Below are positions 40,276 to 48,691 of a stretch of 63,046 nucleotides of DNA, one piece after another. The first letter of the stretch is position 1. Every line of letters begins with the position of its first letter. The notes under the pieces were generated by a model, which had not been told where the DNA came from, searched no databases, and was given only the letters and a program-made list of their open reading frames with translations. The position numbers and the translations under genes were made by a program. The DNA comes from Armatimonadota bacterium (GTDB lineage Bacteria > Armatimonadota > UBA5829 > DTJY01), in assembly GCA_017993055.1 (NCBI GenBank), contig JAGONM010000023.1, positions 1 to 63,046 on the forward strand. The letters are read 5' to 3'.

Positions 40276-41808
40276 TTACCTCCCCGTAATGGCCTTCACC
40301 AGCCCCTCGATCGTGTAGTCCTCCGCGACGATGTCGGGATGGAGGCCGTGGTCCTCGGCGGTCTGGGCGGTGATCGGGCCGATGCAGGCGATCATGACGC
40401 CCTCCCGTACCGATTCCCGGCCGACAAGCTGAACGAAGTTCTTCACCGTCGAGGAACTTGTGAACGTGATGATGTCGATCTCCCCGCGCTCAAGCATTTC
40501 CTTGATCGGTGGCGCGCAGGACTCCTCGATCACCGTCTGATAAGACGCCACGACATCCACCTGCGCTCCCCTTTCCCTGAGCTTTTCGGGCAGCACTTCG
40601 CGCGCGTCTTTCGCCCCGGGGATCAGGATACGCTTCCCGGCTGGGTCCTCGGGGAACTCCTCGACGACCGATTCCGCGACGAACTCTGACGGGATGAACT
40701 CCATCCGCATGCCCAGAGACGAGACAGCCTCGGCGGTTGCTGGTCCGATAGCGCCGATCTTTGGGCCTTTGAGCGATCGGACGTCCTTCCAGGTTTCGTA
40801 GAGACGACGACACAGGTTGTAGACCGCATTCGTGCTCGTGAAGAGTATCCAGTCGTATTCCCCGATCCGGTCTATCGCCGCATCGAGTTCACTGCAGTCC
40901 TGGACCGGCGAGATGCGGATGACCGGGAACTCGACCGGCTCGGCTCCCTGCTCGCGAAGGAGTTCGGACAGCTTGCTCGCCTGATCGCGGCTCCGAGTGA
41001 CGAGCACGCGTTTCCCGGACAGCGGGCGGTTGTCGAACCACCGAAGCTTCTCCCGCAGGTTGACGACATCGCCGACGACGGTGACCGCCGGCGACTTGAA
41101 GCCTGCCGACTTCTCGACGATGTCCGCGAGGGTCCCCACGAGCGTCTCCTGCTCGGCCCGAGTGCCCCATCGGACGAGCGCGACCGGCGTCGAGGGATCC
41201 CTTCCATTCGCCACCAATTCCGACACGATGCTCGGCAGGTTCTCGACGCCCATGAGGAAGACGATCGTGTCCAGGCCGGTGGAGATCTTGTCCCACTTGA
41301 TGCGCGACTGCTGACCCTCACCCCAACCCTCTCCCTCAGAGGGCGAGGGGGCTCTCTCGTGGCCGGTGATGATGCCCAGTGATGTCGTGAGCCCGCGGTG
41401 CGTGACCGGAATCCCCGCGTAGGCCGGAGCCGCGATCGCCGAGGTGACTCCCGGCACTTCCTCCCACTCGATGCCCGCCTCCACCAGCGCCTCCGCCTCC
41501 TCGCCGCCGCGCCCGAAGACGAACGGGTCGCCGCCCTTGAGCCGCACGACGGTCTTGCCCTCCCGAGCCTTCTCCACGAGCAGACTGTTGATGTCCTCCT
41601 GCTTCATGGTGTGCCGGCTGGATTCCTTGCCGACGTAGATCAGTTCGGCCTCAGGGCGGGCGTGGCATAGGATCGAGGGATGCACCAGGCGATCGTATAC
41701 GATCACGTCGGCCCGCCGGATACATTCCGCGCCCCTCAGGGTCAACAGGCCCGGATCACCGGGCCCTGCTCCTACCAGATAGACTCTTCCAACCAGCTTG
41801 TCCGTCAT
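40276..41808 (-). CDS. cobA-hemD: Fused uroporphyrinogen-III C-methyltransferase / uroporphyrinogen-III synthase
   Basis: A 510-residue fusion. Residues 1-250 are the SAM-dependent methyltransferase (VGRVYLVGAGPGDPGLLTLR, VVRLKGGDPFVFGRGGEEAE, VPGVTSAIAAPAYAGIPVTH) making precorrin-2. Residues 255-510 are HemD (GKRVLVTRSRDQASKLSELL, ILFTSTNAVYNL, GAIGPATAEAV, ITFTSSSTVKNFVQL, CIGPITAQTA). The start overlaps nadB as ATGA. Oddity: residues about 153-166 (APSPSEGEGWGEGQ) come from a dispersed repeat (41315-41350) and replace the short loop that normally follows TGHE. Confidence 0.96.
   Translation of the reverse strand: MTDKLVGRVYLVGAGPGDPGLLTLRGAECIRRADVIVYDRLVHPSILCHARPEAELIYVGKESSRHTMKQEDINSLLVEKAREGKTVVRLKGGDPFVFGRGGEEAEALVEAGIEWEEVPGVTSAIAAPAYAGIPVTHRGLTTSLGIITGHERAPSPSEGEGWGEGQQSRIKWDKISTGLDTIVFLMGVENLPSIVSELVANGRDPSTPVALVRWGTRAEQETLVGTLADIVEKSAGFKSPAVTVVGDVVNLREKLRWFDNRPLSGKRVLVTRSRDQASKLSELLREQGAEPVEFPVIRISPVQDCSELDAAIDRIGEYDWILFTSTNAVYNLCRRLYETWKDVRSLKGPKIGAIGPATAEAVSSLGMRMEFIPSEFVAESVVEEFPEDPAGKRILIPGAKDAREVLPEKLRERGAQVDVVASYQTVIEESCAPPIKEMLERGEIDIITFTSSSTVKNFVQLVGRESVREGVMIACIGPITAQTAEDHGLHPDIVAEDYTIEGLVKAITGR
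41315..41350. repeat. Dispersed CCCTCACCCCAACCCTCTCCC repeat inside cobA/hemD
   Basis: The plus-strand word CCCTCACCCCAACCCTCTCC followed by CTCAGAGGGCGAGGG is a familiar intergenic repeat in many bacteria. Here it lies in frame in a surface loop of the methyltransferase domain. Confidence 0.75.
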
Positions 41809-43391
41809 GATCCGCGGTTCAGTACTGTATCCTTCGTGTTCTCATCCAGCTTGGGGTAGTCAAGATTGTAGTTGAGCCCCCGACTTTCCTTCCTGGAAAT
41901 GGCGGACTCTATGATCAGGGAGGCCGTCGTGACCATGTTCCGAAGTTCGAGAAGGTCGCTGCTCAAGCGGCCGGACTCATACATCGCGTCCACCCGCGCG
42001 GCGAGTTCGGCGAGCTGGTCCTTCGCCTTCTGCAGCCGCTCGTTCGTGCGCACTATGCCGACGTAGCGCCACATGATCCGCCTGATCGCGCCCTTCAGCC
42101 CCGCGATCTCCTCGAGGGATGTCTGCCTCGAGTGGGCGGCCTTCGGAAAGTCGGGTATCTCGCCTTCGCAGCGCGCGCCCATGTACTGCTCCGAGTCGCC
42201 GGCCGCCCGGTGAGCGAAGACCACCGCCTCGAGCAGGGAGTTCGACGCCAGCCGGTTCGCGCCGTGGACTCCGGTGCATGCGACTTCTCCGCATGCGTAG
42301 AGCCGCTCGACCGAGGACCGAGCATTCACGTCGGTCAACACGCCGCCGCAGCTGTAATGAGCCGCCGGGACGATCGGGATCCAGTCCTCGGTGATGTCGA
42401 TGCCGACCGAGAGGCACTTCTGGTAGATGGTCGGGAACCGCTCCCGGACGTGGGCCGCGTCCAGGTGCGTCACGTCGAGATAGACGCACTCGTCTCCGCT
42501 CTTCTTCAGCTCGGCGTCAATCGCGCGGGCGACGATGTCCCTCGGCGCGAGGCAGCCCATCTCGTGGTAGTTCTCCATGAACGTGCTGCCGTCCCTGAGG
42601 CGCAGGATGCCTCCCTCGCCCCGGACCGCCTCCGAGATGAGGAACGAGCGCGCCTCGGGGTGATGCAGGGAGGTCGGGTGAAACTGGATGAACTCCATGT
42701 TGGCGATACCGGCCCCCGCGCGGTATGCCATCGCCACGCCGTCGCCGGTAGCGATCTCCGGGTTCGTCGTGTGGAGATAGACCTGCCCCGCGCCGCCGGT
42801 CGCGAGCATAGTGACCCTCGCGCGGAAGGTCGTGACCTCCTCGGTCTCGGCGTCGAGCACGTATGCCCCGCAGCACGTCAGGCCGCTGTCGCCGGGGCGC
42901 GTGATGAGGTCAATCGCGCACTCGTGCTCGAAGGTGCGGATGTTTTCCTGGTGCTTGCACCGGACGATCAGCGCGCGCTCGATCTCCCGCCCGGTCAGGT
43001 CGGCGGCGTGGAGGATGCGGCGCATCGAGTGGCCGCCCTCGCGTCCGAGCGCGAACCTCGTCTCGCCGGTGGGGGTCTTCTCGCGGCTGAACTGGACGCC
43101 CAGTTCGACGAGTTCCCTGATCCGCTCCGGGCCTTCCCTGACGAGGATCTCGACGGTCTCCAGCCGGCAGAGCCCTGCGCCCGCGACGAGCGTGTCGCGG
43201 ATGTGAAGATCGAAACTGTCATCGGGGGCGATCACGCCCGCGATCCCGCCCTGCGCGTAGTTCGTGTTAGATTCGGTGTCGCTCTTCTTCGTGACCAGCG
43301 CGACCCGTCCGAGCTTCGACACCTTGAGCGCGAAACTCAGCCCCGCTATGCCGCTCCCGAGGACGAGGTAATCAACATCCATAACTGCCAT
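41805..43391 (-). CDS. nadB: L-aspartate oxidase
   Basis: A 528-residue FAD enzyme, first step of NAD synthesis from aspartate (iminosuccinate formed). VLGSGIAGLSFALKVSK is the FAD loop. SNTNYAQGGIAGVIAPDDSF, FALGREGGHSMRRILHAADL, MLATGGAGQVY, FIQFHPTSLHHPEARSFLIS (active-site His), VPAAHYSCGGVLTD and GVHGANRLASNSLLEAVVFA identify NadB rather than succinate dehydrogenase. It starts the nadB-cobA/hemD-TPR-ahbC run. Its pathway partners nadA and nadC lie 15 kb away at 58-60 kb. Confidence 0.96.
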   Translation of the reverse strand: MAVMDVDYLVLGSGIAGLSFALKVSKLGRVALVTKKSDTESNTNYAQGGIAGVIAPDDSFDLHIRDTLVAGAGLCRLETVEILVREGPERIRELVELGVQFSREKTPTGETRFALGREGGHSMRRILHAADLTGREIERALIVRCKHQENIRTFEHECAIDLITRPGDSGLTCCGAYVLDAETEEVTTFRARVTMLATGGAGQVYLHTTNPEIATGDGVAMAYRAGAGIANMEFIQFHPTSLHHPEARSFLISEAVRGEGGILRLRDGSTFMENYHEMGCLAPRDIVARAIDAELKKSGDECVYLDVTHLDAAHVRERFPTIYQKCLSVGIDITEDWIPIVPAAHYSCGGVLTDVNARSSVERLYACGEVACTGVHGANRLASNSLLEAVVFAHRAAGDSEQYMGARCEGEIPDFPKAAHSRQTSLEEIAGLKGAIRRIMWRYVGIVRTNERLQKAKDQLAELAARVDAMYESGRLSSDLLELRNMVTTASLIIESAISRKESRGLNYNLDYPKLDENTKDTVLNRGS

Positions 43392-43458
43392 GAAGTGTCT
43401 CTTTTCGCCGCCGCCGGACTGGTTTTCCGGCCGCGAAGTTCTTCGCTTTCCCTCGGCG

Positions 43459-43488
43459 ATTATCCCACTTCACGGTGAGGGGAGTCAA
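43459..43488 (-). promoter_or_regulatory. Promoter of the nadB-ahbC operon
   Basis: TTGACT (43483-43488) and GATAAT (43459-43464) on the minus strand are 18 bp apart, with a leader of about 60 nt. No recognised NAD-regulator box is seen. Confidence 0.55.
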
Positions 43489-43506
43489 CAGGATGGGCTT
43501 CGAGGA

Positions 43507-44442
43507 CTAACGTCGCAGGTCGGCGAGGATACGGTCAGCGCCGGCGGAGAGGAGGACTTGGGACAGCTCGATGCCGAGTTCGTCGGGCTGATCCGGTCGA
43601 TCGATGACCCGGCCGCGGACGAGCTTCGCCCCGTCGAGGCTCGCGACGACTCCCTCAAGGACAAGCGCGCCGCTATCCAGACGGGCGAGAGCGCCGATCG
43701 GGACCTGGCAGCCCCCTTCGAGCGACTTCATCAGCGACCGCTCCGCTCGGACCGCCGCGTGGGTCTCCGGGTGATCGAGAACGGCCAGCAGCAGGAACGT
43801 CTCGGGGTCGTCCCGACGAGCCTGGATCGCGAGCGCGCCCTGACCGACGGCGGGCAGGCATATCTCGGGCGAAAGCTTCTCGGTGATGCGGTCGGCCCAG
43901 CCCATGCGGTTCAATCCCGCGCATGCAAGGACGATCGCGTCGTACTCCCCGTTGTCGAGCTTGCGGAGCCGGGTGTCGAGATTGCCGCGGATGTCGAGGA
44001 TCTCGAGGTTCGGGCGGTGGTGGAGTATCTGGGCGCGCCTGCGGAGGCTGCTGCTGCCGATCCGCGCTCCCGGCGGCAGGTCGGCGAGCACGGCGCCGCC
44101 GGAGACCAGTGCATCTAGCGGGTCTTCTCGCTCGGGCACGGCGGCGATGCAGAGGCCGTCCGGCATCTCGGTCGGCAGGTCCTTCATGCTGTGGACGACG
44201 AAGTCCACCTCGCGGGAGAGCAGCGCCTGCTCGAGTTCCTTGACGAAGAGGCCCTTGTCGCCGATGCCGGCCAGGGGGACGTCGAGTATCCGGTCCCCTT
44301 TCGTCTTGATGACCTGTACCTCGACAGTGAAGGGGTCGCCGCCTGGAGACGCCTCCCACAGCTGTCTGAGGCGTTCGGCGACCTGATTGGTCTGTGCGAG
44401 CGCTAGCGCGCTGCCCCTGGTCCCGACCGTCAGAAACTTCAT
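43507..44442 (-). CDS. hemC: Porphobilinogen deaminase (hydroxymethylbilane synthase)
   Basis: A 311-residue enzyme joining four porphobilinogens. KFLTVGTRGSALALAQTNQV is the family start. FVVHSMKDLPTE contains the catalytic Asp, GARIGSSSLRRRAQ the Arg cluster for substrate acetates and propionates, LEILDIRGNLDTRL follows, and SLEGGCQVPIGA carries dipyrromethane-binding Cys245. The ATG is family-consistent; a longer frame would run into the structured leader. It is on the same strand as the nadB operon, whose own promoter follows. Confidence 0.97.
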   Translation of the reverse strand: MKFLTVGTRGSALALAQTNQVAERLRQLWEASPGGDPFTVEVQVIKTKGDRILDVPLAGIGDKGLFVKELEQALLSREVDFVVHSMKDLPTEMPDGLCIAAVPEREDPLDALVSGGAVLADLPPGARIGSSSLRRRAQILHHRPNLEILDIRGNLDTRLRKLDNGEYDAIVLACAGLNRMGWADRITEKLSPEICLPAVGQGALAIQARRDDPETFLLLAVLDHPETHAAVRAERSLMKSLEGGCQVPIGALARLDSGALVLEGVVASLDGAKLVRGRVIDRPDQPDELGIELSQVLLSAGADRILADLRR

Positions 44443-44554
44443 GTTATTGACTGCCGATGTTTGGATTACCCCGCATGCGGGTACAAGAGCAATACATTGC
44501 GCTTTGTGCGCAACTGGGCAACGGTTGTTGCCCCTTGCCTTCCTCATGCTCTCG

Positions 44555-44588
44555 GCGGCAGTGAACTCCCTTCACTGCCGCGTTTTTT
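44555..44588 (+). terminator. Strong intrinsic terminator on the plus strand
   Basis: A perfect 11-bp stem GCGGCAGTGAA (44555-44565) and TTCACTGCCGC (44571-44581), loop CTCCC, then G and TTTTTT. No plus-strand protein gene ends here. Three further hairpins lie just before it (44470-44481, 44497-44513, 44516-44533), suggesting a small plus-strand RNA antisense to the hemC leader. Confidence 0.8.
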
Positions 44589-44589
44589 A

Positions 44590-46608
44590 TCAAAGGCTCG
44601 CGGGGGCGCTCTCCGCCTTCGCAGTGCGGACTTCCTCCGCTGCCCGGTCGTTCGGGTCGAACGAGACCTTCAGGCCCTCCGCCGGGCTGCCGTCCTTCCG
44701 GCAGAACCTCGCGTAGAGGTTCTTCGCGCCGGGGTCGAGGACGACTTTCACCAGCAGGCGGTTCCAGCCGCTCTTGAGCAGGACGGACCCGCTCTCGGTA
44801 TCGGGAAAATCGGGCTTCCCGCCGAGACTCGAAACGGCCAGCTCGCCGTTCACCCACGCCTTCAGCCGGCCCGCATACCCCGTCCGAAACTCTACACGCT
44901 GCGTCCTCGGCGACTTGACGTATACCGCGAGGTAGGCCGCCCCGGCCTGCGCATCCTTGAACGCGGATGAGAGGTCCGTCAGGCCGTCGTGCGACTTCCA
45001 GGACTCCCACTTGCCGTCGCCGACCTTCTCTCCGAGCCTCGGAGCCGCGAGCGGCTCGCCCGAGTCGAGGAGGGCGTACCTGAACGAGTTGCAGCCGTAC
45101 TGCACCGTGCCGAGCGACTTCACGCTCACTGTGATCTCCCGCTTCCCCGCGAGGTGGTAGTACGGGATGACGGTGTCAACTTCCTTCCAGAGGCGGTAGC
45201 GCTCCCTGCCGGGATGGCTCCAGATAGTCCGCCACTCGCCGTTCACGGTGATGCTCGCGCGCTGGTCGCGGTCGCCCGCGTCTATCAGCCTGCGGAGTAT
45301 CACGTTCCCATCTTTGTGTCCCGTCAGGGAGAGAGTGAGGTTCTCCTCGCCGCGGAAGTAGCGCCCGCTCTCACTCACCCGCTGACCGTCGGGGCCCCGG
45401 AAGCTGCGCTCTCCGCTCGAGTACTCATCCGTCACGGAATAACCGTGCGCCTTCTCGCTCGCCTCGTCGAAAGTGTCCATGACGTCGAGCGGCTGCCCCG
45501 CAAAGAAGTCCCGGGCGATCAGGGCATCCGGCGAAGCCGGCGAGCCGTCCGCGGCCTGAGCCGTGAACGCGCCCGCCGTGAGCCACTCGGAGATGAACGC
45601 CGCCGGGCTGAGCACCTCGGCGTCCCAGCCGATCTCTCCGCCGAACGGCCGGTCGGCCTCGCTCATCCGGACGGCCAGCCGCGCGGGGCCGGGCTCGGCG
45701 GGCGATCGGATCGCCAGCGTCCACGTCCTGTTGGCGAGAGTGCCGACCGTCTCGCCGTCCGAGAGCGACGGCTCGGGGACGACGAGCGCATCGGGCTTCA
45801 GCGAATCCAGACGCACCCGGTTGAAGTGCGACCAGGGCAGGTAACCGACGTTTCTGACATGGAGATCCAGGGTGTATTCCCGGCCGGCGAGCAGCGCGGT
45901 CGGATAGAACTGCAGCACGGAGGGCCTCGCATCGTACGGAGGATGCCCCGCCAGCAGGTCGGCGCGCACGCGGTTTCGGATGTCGGCAAGCGGGGCGTAG
46001 AGGTGGTCGCCGGGGCATGCCGTCGCGTTCCAGTCCCGATGGCCCCCGACCGCTATCGCGGTCCGGTCGAAGATCACCGCATTCGCGGTCGGGTCAATGT
46101 CGTATGTGTCGCACAGCCAGGAGAGCAGCCGCGCGAGGGACTCGATCTGTACCTGCGACGGGTATTCCTTCTCGTGGAAGTCCCCGATCACGTTGACGCC
46201 GATGTTCGACGTGTTCGGCGGCGAGTGGGTGCCCATCCATCCGAGCGGGCGGCCCTGATAGACGGTGCCGTCGCTTCCGATGAGGAGGTGATATCCGATG
46301 TCGCCCCAGCCCTTGCCGACGTGCATCTCCTGAATCTCGCGGAGCTTCCTCCTGTCCTCGGCGGGATCGGGCGGATTGGCGCCCGCCGGGATGTACGTAT
46401 GGTGGATCGTTATCGCGACGGGGTCGCCGAGCGGCCCCTGCGAATACGGATCGAAGACGCGGTCCTGATAGCGATCACCCTCGCGCATCGAGCCCCACTC
46501 GTCCTTGGGAACGATCGTGGGGGCGGATATGCGAGAGCCGCCGAAGGATGAGGTGACGGAGAGGATGAGGGCGGCCGAGACCAGGAGAGCGGAAGTGGCA
46601 GGTTTCAT
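44590..46608 (-). CDS. Secreted N-acetylmuramoyl-L-alanine amidase with C-terminal beta domains
   Basis: A 672-residue protein with a Sec signal (MKPATSALLVSAALILSVTS). Residues about 60-225 form an Amidase_2/PGRP zinc domain: ITIHHTYIPAG (zinc His), GWGDIGYHLLIGSDGTVYQG, GRPLGWMGTHSPPNTSNIGV and VGGHRDWNATACPGDHLY (His and Cys ligands). Two immunoglobulin- or galactose-binding-like beta regions follow (about 235-350 and 380-660, e.g. LRRLIDAGDRDQRASITVNG). It would cleave the stem peptide from peptidoglycan. The extra domains may bind glycans. The promoter is at 46659-46687. Confidence 0.9.
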   Translation of the reverse strand: MKPATSALLVSAALILSVTSSFGGSRISAPTIVPKDEWGSMREGDRYQDRVFDPYSQGPLGDPVAITIHHTYIPAGANPPDPAEDRRKLREIQEMHVGKGWGDIGYHLLIGSDGTVYQGRPLGWMGTHSPPNTSNIGVNVIGDFHEKEYPSQVQIESLARLLSWLCDTYDIDPTANAVIFDRTAIAVGGHRDWNATACPGDHLYAPLADIRNRVRADLLAGHPPYDARPSVLQFYPTALLAGREYTLDLHVRNVGYLPWSHFNRVRLDSLKPDALVVPEPSLSDGETVGTLANRTWTLAIRSPAEPGPARLAVRMSEADRPFGGEIGWDAEVLSPAAFISEWLTAGAFTAQAADGSPASPDALIARDFFAGQPLDVMDTFDEASEKAHGYSVTDEYSSGERSFRGPDGQRVSESGRYFRGEENLTLSLTGHKDGNVILRRLIDAGDRDQRASITVNGEWRTIWSHPGRERYRLWKEVDTVIPYYHLAGKREITVSVKSLGTVQYGCNSFRYALLDSGEPLAAPRLGEKVGDGKWESWKSHDGLTDLSSAFKDAQAGAAYLAVYVKSPRTQRVEFRTGYAGRLKAWVNGELAVSSLGGKPDFPDTESGSVLLKSGWNRLLVKVVLDPGAKNLYARFCRKDGSPAEGLKVSFDPNDRAAEEVRTAKAESAPASL

Positions 46609-46631
46609 TGTTTCACCCGGGTATAGAAACT

Positions 46632-46687
46632 AATGAGGCCGGGGGTGAGCCCGGCCTCATTATAACAGAAGGCGGTCGGTAGGGCAA
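46632..46687 (-). promoter_or_regulatory. Amidase promoter with a palindromic operator at the start site
   Basis: On the minus strand TTGCCC (46682-46687), 17 bp, TGTTATAAT with hexamer 46659-46664 (extended -10). A perfect 12-bp dyad (arms AATGAGGCCGGG 46632-46643 and CCCGGCCTCATT 46650-46661) overlaps the -10 and the expected start site, a good operator position. Confidence 0.7.
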
Positions 46688-46871
46688 TCCTCGAGGCGGG
46701 TTCTGCGCTCCCCGCGAGTGCACCGCACCCCACATGAGATGCATCGCTGAGAGACTGCGACTTCCGGTTCACAACGTCACACCCATGACGCTTGCCGCGT
46801 GTCCGGAGATCGTTTCCTGCCCCGGGATCGGCGGCCACTTACCCTTTCCGCCTCCCGGCCACTATGCGGTT

Positions 46872-46938
46872 GGAAGTCGGCCGACTGCGGCATTCAGGTT
46901 ACACCCGTTCGGAGTCCCCCGGAAGCCGGCCGACTTCC
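46872..46938. repeat. Inverted repeat in the long amidase/ndk divergent gap
   Basis: GGAAGTCGGCCG (46872-46883) and CGGCCGACTTCC (46927-46938) are perfect 12-bp arms; the left copy also contains the dyad AGTCGGCCGACT. The 507-bp gap (46609-47115) holds this, the two divergent promoters and an AT-rich stretch (46977-47020) upstream of ndk. No small gene is seen. Confidence 0.6.
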
Positions 46939-47039
46939 ATGTCCCTGCCGATTCCCTTTTACCCCGGCCAGAGTGTTTCTAAACATAACAAATAAAAACT
47001 TTTGAAACATTTTTGCACAGATGCCCACGTCCGCGTTCC

Positions 47040-47068
47040 TTGACACCTCAGCACCCTCTTGATATACT
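47040..47068 (+). promoter_or_regulatory. ndk promoter
   Basis: TTGACA (47040-47045), 17 bp, TATACT (47063-47068), with an A/T-rich block just upstream that could act as an UP element. Confidence 0.75.
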
Positions 47069-47115
47069 GGCCGCAGAGCGATGCGGCCTGCGGCGCGCGC
47101 TCCGTAGAGGACGAC

Positions 47116-47532
47116 ATGGAACGGACTCTTGTGCTGGTCAAACCGGACGCCGTGAGGCGCGGGCTGATCGGAGAGGTCATAGGCCGATTCGAGAGCCGCA
47201 CGCTTCAGATCAAGGCCCTCAAGATGCTCCGGCCGACGGTCGAACTGGTCGAGAGGCACTACGAGGCCCACAGGGGCAAGGATTTCTTCGACGGCGTCGT
47301 CAGGTTCATGTCCTCCGGCCCGGTCGTCGCCCTGGTCGTCGCCGGTGACAATGCCGTCGCTCTGGTCAGGCAGATGATGGGCGGCCTCGATCCGCTGGAC
47401 GCCGCCCCCGGCACGATTCGCGGCGATCTTACACTCAGCACCAGGGAGAACCTGGTACACGGCTCGGACTGCGCGGAGAACGCGGAGTCCGAGATAGCCA
47501 TCTGGTTCGAGCCCGAGGAGATTCTCGAGTAG
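47116..47532 (+). CDS. ndk: Nucleoside-diphosphate kinase
   Basis: A 138-residue enzyme balancing NTP pools by phospho-histidine transfer. ERTLVLVKPDAVRRGLIGEV starts the family. HYEAHRGKDFFDGVVRFMSS and APGTIRGDLTLSTRENLVHG carry the nucleotide site, and active His115 is in NLVHGSD. ATG with AGAGGA upstream; a longer in-frame start would lie within the promoter. Family-typical length. Confidence 0.97.
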   Translation: MERTLVLVKPDAVRRGLIGEVIGRFESRTLQIKALKMLRPTVELVERHYEAHRGKDFFDGVVRFMSSGPVVALVVAGDNAVALVRQMMGGLDPLDAAPGTIRGDLTLSTRENLVHGSDCAENAESEIAIWFEPEEILE

Positions 47533-47611
47533 GACGAACCGCAGGACATTCATCAGATCATCCCCCCGAACATCCGCAGACACCCGACGTGCGTCAGACA
47601 AGGAGCGGTTG

Positions 47612-48649
47612 ATGACAAGACTCAGCAGAAGAGACTTTCTCAAGGGCGCGGCAGTCGCCGGCGCCGGAATCAGCGCGGGAGTGCTCCCGATCGAGGCGCT
47701 CTCGGCCCCGAACGGCAAGTCGCGGATCGTGATCGTCAAAGGCGACAGAGTGCTCGGCGAGGCGAACGCGAGCACCGTGTCCGGCCTGAAGATGGCATCG
47801 GTAGGAGAGGTGGACCCCACGGTGAACCAGTCCGTGCTGAACTCGATGCTGTCAGCGGGGATGAAGGCCTACACCGGCCTGCCCTCCGAGGCCGCCGCAT
47901 GGAAGAAACTGTTCAGGCCGACCGACGTCGTCGGCATCAAGGTCAACACGCTCTTCCGCGTCGGCGCATCCACTCATCCCGAACTCGCCGCCTCGATCAT
48001 AGCGGGACTGAAGATCGCGGGCGTCAAAGAGGAGAACATCATCGTCTGGGATCGAAACGACAGGGAACTCACTCAGTCGGGCTTCGTCATCAACCGTGGC
48101 GGCACCCGAGTCGCGTGCTACGGCACGGAGGGCGAGTACGAGCCGGAGCGGACGACGGTCGGCAGTTTCAGCGGCAAGCTGAGCACGATCCTGACGAAGA
48201 AGATCAACGCCCTGATCAACGTCCCGATAGTCAAGGACCACAGCATATCCGGCGTGACCTGCGCGATGAAGAACCATTACGGCACTCACGACAATCCGAG
48301 CGCGCATCACGGCAACAACTGCGACCCGTTCCTTGCCGAGCTGAACTCGATCCCCGCGATCAGGGAGAAGACGCGCCTGATCGTGTGCGACGCGCTCAAG
48401 CCGCTGGCAAACGGCGGGCCGGGCTACAAGCCGGAGTTTGCATGGGAGTGCCGCTCGATAATGATCGGCGCGGACCCGGTCGCGGTTGACTATCAGGCAT
48501 GGCAGATGATCGAGGAGCGCCGCAAGGAGATGGACCTCAAGCCGCTCGCGGAGTCCGGCCGCCCCACGAAGTTCATACAGACTGCCGCATCCATGGGCAT
48601 CGGCACAAACGACCCGGCGAAGATCGAGATCATCCGAAAGACCGTATAG
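47612..48649 (+). CDS. Tat-exported DUF362 protein, paralogue 1
   Basis: A 345-residue protein. The Tat signal has SRRDFLKGAAVAGAGISAGV. DUF362 segments: DVVGIKVNTLFRVGASTHPE, IIVWDRNDRELTQSG, LINVPIVKDHSISGVTCAMK (ALINVPxxKxH), NHYGTHDNPSAHHG and SIMIGADPVAVDYQAW. DUF362 proteins are often linked with ferredoxin-type domains and electron transfer, but no Fe-S motif is in this polypeptide. AAGGAG precedes the ATG. It begins a run with paralogue 2, a polyferredoxin and an amidohydrolase. Confidence 0.85.
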   Translation: MTRLSRRDFLKGAAVAGAGISAGVLPIEALSAPNGKSRIVIVKGDRVLGEANASTVSGLKMASVGEVDPTVNQSVLNSMLSAGMKAYTGLPSEAAAWKKLFRPTDVVGIKVNTLFRVGASTHPELAASIIAGLKIAGVKEENIIVWDRNDRELTQSGFVINRGGTRVACYGTEGEYEPERTTVGSFSGKLSTILTKKINALINVPIVKDHSISGVTCAMKNHYGTHDNPSAHHGNNCDPFLAELNSIPAIREKTRLIVCDALKPLANGGPGYKPEFAWECRSIMIGADPVAVDYQAWQMIEERRKEMDLKPLAESGRPTKFIQTAASMGIGTNDPAKIEIIRKTV

Positions 48650-48691
48650 GAACATGGAAGCGCGGAAATACACGAAGACACGGAGGAAGCA

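Noticed and set aside
46800-46990. Cobalamin-riboswitch-like words (GGTAAAAGGGAATC on the minus strand, GGCCACT...GGAAG on the plus)
   Set aside because: The 5'-like and 3'-like boxes fall on opposite strands and the core CCCCGC/ACTG box is missing, so the pattern is not coherent.
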